Of a stretch of 64,000 nt of DNA, positions 59,215 to 64,000 are shown piece after piece (the stretch's first letter is position 1; each line of letters begins with the position of its first letter). Made by a program: the position numbers and the translations under genes. Origin of the DNA: Pedobacter frigiditerrae (lineage in GTDB: Bacteria > Bacteroidota > Bacteroidia > Sphingobacteriales > Sphingobacteriaceae); NCBI RefSeq assembly GCF_004331645.1, contig NZ_SJSK01000001.1, forward strand, positions 434,001-498,000, written 5' to 3'. Under the pieces are notes generated by a model. It made no database searches. It was not told where the DNA came from and saw only the letters and a program-made list of their open reading frames with translations.

Positions 59215-60525
59215 ATGAAAAAAACACTTTACACCTTATTCTTAGCTTTTGCAGCTTCAGTTGCATCGGCTCAAGATATCAATAAAATTATTACCAAGGA
59301 TTATGTAGACCACTTAATTAAAACGCTAAGCAGTGATGAAATGCAAGGTCGCAGAACCTTTACACCAGGCATCGATAAAGCTGCTTCGTTTATTGAAGGC
59401 GAGTTTAAACAAATTGGTTTAAAACCTTTAGCAGGTGCTTCAGGTTATCGCCAAACTTTTTATAAATATCAATTCAAACCTGTATCTGCAAAGGTAACCA
59501 TAGATGGGCAAGCAGTTCCTTCTGAAAACATTGTAGTGGTTGGCCATAACAATGAGCAATTATCTTTTGACCAAACCAATAGTGATGGTTTCATCAAACT
59601 TGACCCAAGTAAAGATTTTATAACTCAATATAGAGGTTTAGCAAGAAGTGGTAAGAAACAATTGGTTTTAGTTGATGTAAATTTTGTTGATGCCTTTAAC
59701 AGATTGAAAGGTCAGGCAGGAAGAGCTGTTGACGAAAAAGACTTAAATCCTGCAAAACCAAGTGCAATAGTTTTTGTGTTGGATAAAGACACCGTTGCTA
59801 AAGATTTTAAGGTTGAGTTGAAAAATGAAATCGTTAAAATGCCTTTGTTTAATGTGGCTGGCATTATCCCTGGAAAATCAAAAGCAAAGGAATTGGTGAT
59901 TTTCTCTGGACATTATGACCATATGGGAATTGTAAAGGCTAAAGATGGCGACAGTATCATGAACGGTGCGGATGACGATGCATCTGGAACTTCAGCAATG
60001 ATTGCCTTAGCCAAATACTACAAAAAACTAAACAACAATGAGCGTACGCTAATCTTTGTTGCCTTTACTGCAGAAGAAATTGGCGGTTTTGGTGCTCGTT
60101 ATTTCTCACAGCAATTAAATCCAGATGATGTAGTTGCCATGTTTAATATTGAAATGATTGGAAAAGACAGCAAGTTTGGCAAAAATACTGCTTTTATAAC
60201 TGGTTATGATAAATCAGATTTCGGACAGATTTTACAGAAAAATTTAGCTGGCACTGAATTTACTTTCCATCCAGACCCATATATTAAAGAGAATTTATTT
60301 TACAGAAGTGATAATGCAACTTTAGCAGCATTGGGCGTTCCTGCCCACACTATCAGTACAGATAAAATAGATGTTGATCCTTATTATCATCAACTAACTG
60401 ACGAGTATAAAACATTGGATGTAGAAAATATTTTATCAACCATTAAAGCTATTGCAAAAAGTGCAGTAAGCATTGTAAAAGGTATTGACACACCAACTCG
60501 TATCCCCAAACTGGGACAACGCTAA
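59215..60525 (+). CDS. M28-family zinc metallopeptidase
   Basis: A 436-residue secreted aminopeptidase-type enzyme. The signal peptide ends at ASAQ. The zinc ligands are visible in FSGHYDHMG (His), NGADDDASGTSAM (bridging Asp), FVAFTAEEIGGFGAR (catalytic Glu and ligand Glu), MFNIEMIG and the late VDPYYHQLTDEY (His). A PA-like insert probably lies at about 100-200. It is followed, after a REP-like hairpin, by the large S41 peptidase gene. Confidence 0.93.
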   Translation: MKKTLYTLFLAFAASVASAQDINKIITKDYVDHLIKTLSSDEMQGRRTFTPGIDKAASFIEGEFKQIGLKPLAGASGYRQTFYKYQFKPVSAKVTIDGQAVPSENIVVVGHNNEQLSFDQTNSDGFIKLDPSKDFITQYRGLARSGKKQLVLVDVNFVDAFNRLKGQAGRAVDEKDLNPAKPSAIVFVLDKDTVAKDFKVELKNEIVKMPLFNVAGIIPGKSKAKELVIFSGHYDHMGIVKAKDGDSIMNGADDDASGTSAMIALAKYYKKLNNNERTLIFVAFTAEEIGGFGARYFSQQLNPDDVVAMFNIEMIGKDSKFGKNTAFITGYDKSDFGQILQKNLAGTEFTFHPDPYIKENLFYRSDNATLAALGVPAHTISTDKIDVDPYYHQLTDEYKTLDVENILSTIKAIAKSAVSIVKGIDTPTRIPKLGQR

Positions 60526-60557
60526 TAAGCTAGCCAAAAATTAATAAGTCAAAAAGC

Positions 60558-60619
60558 AGCCACAGATTTGCAGATTTACTTCGACTCCGCTCAGGATGAC
60601 AATTTGCTAATCTGTGGCT
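60558..60619. repeat. REP-like hairpin before the S41 peptidase gene
   Basis: AGCCACAGATT (60558-60568) is exactly complementary to 60609-60619. Nested within is a CTTCGACTCCGCTCAGGATGACA copy (60579-60601) of the family found at 23627. It lies between two co-directional genes and may act as a terminator or RNA stabiliser. Confidence 0.7.
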
Positions 60620-60637
60620 TAAATTAAACAACACAAA

Positions 60638-63600
60638 ATGAAAATTTTAAAATCTTTTAATCGCTCTCTTATTGGGTCTGCAATTTTAGCAACTCAATTC
60701 ATTACTCCAGCTTTTTCCCAAAATAATGAGACCTTATTATTGCGGAGCCCATCAGTAAGTGCAAATCATATTGCATTTGTTTATGGTGGCGATATTTGGG
60801 TTGCCAACAGAGATGGAAGTAACGCAAAAAGACTTACCGTAAATCCTGCAGTTGAGCAGAGTCCTGTATTTTCTCCAAATGGAAAGTTGATTGCTTTTTC
60901 TGGCAATTATGATGGAAATAACGATGTATATATTATCCCCGTTGAAGGTGGTGAGCCAAAAAGAGTAACTTATCATCCTAATGGAGATGCTGTAAAAGGT
61001 TGGTTAAGTAACGATGAATTATATTTCACTTCTACACGCGATTACAATTTCGCATTAAGCCCAAGAATGCACAGCATTAACATTGATGGCACTAACGAAA
61101 AAGCACTGCCAATGCCAGAGGCAGTACAAGGCTCGCCATCGGCTGATAAAAGATATTGGGCATACATTAAAAACACTGATCCCACTGATAGGGCAAATGT
61201 CGCATTTAAAAGATACCGTGGTGGCGGTATGCCTCAGGTTTGGATTTTCGATACACAATCAAAAAACATTGAGATTATTCCGGGCACTGGAACTAACAAT
61301 GTAAAACCACAATGGCTTGGCGATAAGGTTTATTACTTATCAGATAAAGACTTAACCTTAAACCTTTATAGCTATGATACAAAAAGTAAAAAGGTAGAGA
61401 AATTAACCAATTACAAAGATTACGATATCAAATCTTTAGTTGCAGGAAATGGCGCATTGGCTTTTGAACAAGGTGGAAAAATTCATCTGTTAGATGGAAA
61501 AACAAATAAAGTAACTGACATAAGTATAAATATTCAGGCAGACGCTCCTTACAAACGCCAGCATTACAATGATTTAGCAAACGACATTCGCAATTACGAT
61601 ACCTCTCCAAAAGGTGTTAGGGCTTTATTTGAAAGCAGGGGTGAAATCTTCTCTGTTCCAAAAGAAAAAGGTGATGCAAGAAATCTGTCTAATTCTCCAG
61701 GCAGTTATGAAAAATATCCAGGTTGGTCGCCAGATGGAAAATACATCTCATATTTATCTGATAAAAATGGAAAATATCAATTGGTATTGCAAAATCAAGT
61801 AACTAAAGGTGCACCAGAATATATAGACTTAGGAGATACACATTTCTATTTCCAACCTACTTGGTCGCCAGATAGCAAAAAGCTTTTCTATAGCGATAGT
61901 CATTTGAATCTCTGTTATATAGACATTAATACACGCAAACCAGTTCTGGTAAAACAAGATAAACTAGGTTCACACACCAATAGAACTTATAATCAATTGC
62001 AACCAGCTTGGTCTACAGATTCTAAATGGATTTCTTATGTGGCAACATTACCAAATACGGTAAGTGCAGTTTTTCTTTTCAATATTGAAAAAGGAACGCA
62101 CACACAGATTACTGATGGAATGAGTAATGCTGCAAATCCAACTTTTAGCAAAGATGGAAAGTATTTATTCTTTATGGCAAGTACCGATGTGGGTTTAACA
62201 AATAGCGGTTTGCACATGTCTGCCTATCAGCGCCCAGTTAACTACACTGCCTATGCTTTAATTCTTTCTAAGAAAACGCCTTCATTATATAAAACAGAAA
62301 GTGATGAAGAAACTGTAAAAGCAGACGAAACTGAATCTCCCAAGAAAGAAGAGCCTAAAAAGGAAGAGCCTAAGAAAGCGGATAAGGATAAAAAATCGAC
62401 TCCAGCAGTTGCTGCTACAACACCACTTAAAAAATCTGTAGAAATTGATTTAGATGATTTAAGCAATAGAATTATTGCATTGCCTCTTACAGGTATATCT
62501 GGACTTGATGGTGGTGTAGATGGTCAGTTATTGTTTGTTAAAGGTGGAGAATTAAGTGCTTTGGATTTAAGCAAAATGGAAAGCAAATCTTTAGTTTCTG
62601 GTGTGTTTGGTGCAAATGTAAGTGCTGATGGAAAGAGCATGATGTATGCAATGCGTGGTGGATATTACATTGTTCCTGCTGCTCAAAAACCTGCAACGTC
62701 TGAAACTGGAAAAATTAAATTAGACGGCATTAAAGTTCTGGTAGACCCAACTGCAGAATGGAAACAAATGTTTAATGAGGTTTGGCAGATGGAGAAAGAA
62801 TATTTCTATGCAGAGAATATGCATGGTGCAGATTGGCCAGCTATTAAAGTTAAATATGAGAAGTTTTTACCTTATGTAAATCACCGTTCAGATTTAGCTT
62901 ATTTGTTTAATGAAATGATGGGTGAAATGGTTGTTGGGCACAACTATATTTATCCTGGCGACGAGCCTACTGCACCAGCAGTTGGTGTAGGTTTGCTTGG
63001 GGCCGATTATACGATTGAAAATGGTTTCTATAAAATCAGCAAAATCTTTAATCGTTTAGATTGGAACCCAACATTTAAAGCTCCATTGGCAGAACCAGGA
63101 TTAAACATTAACGAGGGAGATTATATTGTTGCCATTAATGGAGTTCCTTTAGATTCTAAAACTTCTATCTACAGTCTTTTTGATTTTAAAGCAGGTAAAC
63201 AAGTAGCTATTAAAGTAAACAGCAAACCAACTTTGGTTGGTGCTAGAGAAGTTGTTGTGGTGCCAATTTCTGCCGCTGCAGAAATGGAATTAAGAAAAAT
63301 GGCTTGGGTTGAAAAGAACCGTAAAAAAGTTGATGAATTAAGTGGTGGTCAAATTGCTTATGTGTATATGCCAAATACAGGTCAAGACGGCTTCACTTAT
63401 TTTAATCGTTACTACTTCTCACAAATGGATAAAAAAGCCTTGTTGCTAGACGAACGTAATAATGGCGGTGGTTCTGTTGCCGATTATGTCATCGATTTAT
63501 TAAGTCGCGAATTGGTAAGCTATTGGGCAATTAGGGATGGTAAAAGTTTTACCACGCCAGGTAATGGTATTTTTGGGCCAAAGGCGATGTTGATTAATGA

Positions 63601-63952
63601 AAATGCAGGTTCTGGTGGCGATATGATGCCATATATGTTCAAAGAAAAAGGATTAGGCAAATTGGTTGGGCGTACAACGATGGGAATTTTGGTAGGTATT
63701 AGTGGTTATCCGTCGTTATTAGATGGTGGTAGCATTACCTCTCCAAACTTTGGAATTTATGATACGAGCGGTAAATGGATTATAGAAAACGAAGGTGTTG
63801 CACCAGATGTTTTTATAGAGCAAACTCCAAAAGATTTATTAGATGGTAAAGACCCTCAACTAGAACGCACCATCAAATTGCTACAAGATGAGATGAAAAC
63901 CTATAAATATCCTAATGTTTCTAAACCAAAAGACCCAATTAGAGGGCATTAA
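60638..63952 (+). CDS. Tricorn-like S41 peptidase with beta-propeller
   Basis: A 1104-residue secreted protease. The signal peptide ends at FSQN. Residues ~30-560 form PD40/WD40-like propeller repeats (GDIWVANRDGSNAKRLTVNP, VFSPNGKLIAFSGNYDG, WSPDGKYISYLSDKNG). A Lys/Glu linker (about 548-600, EEPKKEEPKK repeats) precedes the C1, PDZ (about 780-880, INEGDYIVAINGVPLDS) and S41 domains. The catalytic Ser is in ENAGSGGDMMPY, and the ending GITSPNFGIYD-like GGSITSPNFGIYDTSG is typical. It should degrade peptides from outside the cell. Confidence 0.93.
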   Translation: MKILKSFNRSLIGSAILATQFITPAFSQNNETLLLRSPSVSANHIAFVYGGDIWVANRDGSNAKRLTVNPAVEQSPVFSPNGKLIAFSGNYDGNNDVYIIPVEGGEPKRVTYHPNGDAVKGWLSNDELYFTSTRDYNFALSPRMHSINIDGTNEKALPMPEAVQGSPSADKRYWAYIKNTDPTDRANVAFKRYRGGGMPQVWIFDTQSKNIEIIPGTGTNNVKPQWLGDKVYYLSDKDLTLNLYSYDTKSKKVEKLTNYKDYDIKSLVAGNGALAFEQGGKIHLLDGKTNKVTDISINIQADAPYKRQHYNDLANDIRNYDTSPKGVRALFESRGEIFSVPKEKGDARNLSNSPGSYEKYPGWSPDGKYISYLSDKNGKYQLVLQNQVTKGAPEYIDLGDTHFYFQPTWSPDSKKLFYSDSHLNLCYIDINTRKPVLVKQDKLGSHTNRTYNQLQPAWSTDSKWISYVATLPNTVSAVFLFNIEKGTHTQITDGMSNAANPTFSKDGKYLFFMASTDVGLTNSGLHMSAYQRPVNYTAYALILSKKTPSLYKTESDEETVKADETESPKKEEPKKEEPKKADKDKKSTPAVAATTPLKKSVEIDLDDLSNRIIALPLTGISGLDGGVDGQLLFVKGGELSALDLSKMESKSLVSGVFGANVSADGKSMMYAMRGGYYIVPAAQKPATSETGKIKLDGIKVLVDPTAEWKQMFNEVWQMEKEYFYAENMHGADWPAIKVKYEKFLPYVNHRSDLAYLFNEMMGEMVVGHNYIYPGDEPTAPAVGVGLLGADYTIENGFYKISKIFNRLDWNPTFKAPLAEPGLNINEGDYIVAINGVPLDSKTSIYSLFDFKAGKQVAIKVNSKPTLVGAREVVVVPISAAAEMELRKMAWVEKNRKKVDELSGGQIAYVYMPNTGQDGFTYFNRYYFSQMDKKALLLDERNNGGGSVADYVIDLLSRELVSYWAIRDGKSFTTPGNGIFGPKAMLINENAGSGGDMMPYMFKEKGLGKLVGRTTMGILVGISGYPSLLDGGSITSPNFGIYDTSGKWIIENEGVAPDVFIEQTPKDLLDGKDPQLERTIKLLQDEMKTYKYPNVSKPKDPIRGH

Positions 63953-64000
63953 AAAAGATAGCAGTTTCAGTTGGCAATTGTTAACTGAAAACTGTTAACT
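63953..64000. other. Start of a repeat at the right edge
   Basis: AGTTTCAGTT and AACTGAAAACT form a hairpin (about 63971-63995), and GTTAACT occurs twice. This resembles a terminator or a dispersed GTTAACTG element; it is cut by the window end. Confidence 0.4.

Noticed and set aside
1..64000. tRNA or rRNA genes
   Set aside because: No clear cloverleaf, TTCGA T-loop with matching arms, or rRNA sequence was found by eye; a tRNAscan run would settle it.

Overview
This 64 kb window is chromosomal DNA of a Bacteroidota bacterium, most likely a Sphingobacteriaceae member close to Pedobacter. The evidence is the AT-rich composition, the TAnnTTTG-type -7 promoter boxes with a TTG about 20 bases upstream, TonB-dependent and beta-barrel outer-membrane proteins, Bacteroidota-specific families (DUF4270, DUF4920, DUF4407), a CarB without its C-terminal allosteric domain, and short dispersed intergenic repeats. 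No rRNA, tRNA, prophage, complete insertion sequence or CRISPR array was found by eye. Most of the window is core-genome content.

Layout. 0-4.5 kb: the rimP-nusA-infB operon on the minus strand (infB runs off the left edge), a lipoprotein, a holin-like membrane protein and an acyl-CoA dehydrogenase. 4.5-5.7 kb: a gene-poor spacer with a degenerate repeat and an 11-bp-period tandem array. 5.7-9.3 kb: a membrane-anchored AraC-type regulator and an outer-membrane beta-barrel receptor. 9.3-15 kb: panC-panD (minus) and, divergently, a half-length glycogen-synthase-like protein, a DUF4270 lipoprotein and glmS. 15-21 kb: ssb and mutY (minus), then HU, a TPR protein, a 29-residue basic protein of the AURKAIP1/COX24 ribosomal type, rng and radA. 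21-27 kb: an sRNA-like element, DUF4920, lemA-DUF3137 and carB.

28-33 kb is a vitamin salvage locus: a PnuC-type transporter, a NadR-type kinase, a TPP riboswitch, a TonB-dependent receptor and a ThiE-like protein. The riboswitch points to thiamine as the substrate of at least the receptor. 33-38 kb: a hydrolase-truncated haemoglobin-MFS operon, a GH43 enzyme and an ABC exporter. 38-46 kb: translation and nucleotide genes on the minus strand (frr, pyrH, tsf, rpsB, rpsI, rplM), interrupted by nagA and a Tat-exported metallophosphoesterase. 46-64 kb: small membrane proteins, a methyltransferase, pepT, two tandem paralogous barrels, several peptidases (M14, rhomboid, M28, S41/tricorn-like), a dipeptide epimerase, a rhodanese, DUF4407 and hypothetical envelope proteins. 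The peptidases and the epimerase together suggest a peptide- and murein-scavenging lifestyle.

The least explained signals are the hairpin-T leader of the rimP operon, the large insertion in the TPP aptamer, the NadR-like kinase beside it, the GT5-like protein without its ADP-glucose motif, the two unrelated 11-bp-period intergenic arrays, and the two-hairpin RNA-like element near 21.35 kb. All family names come from reading motifs by eye; no database search was run.
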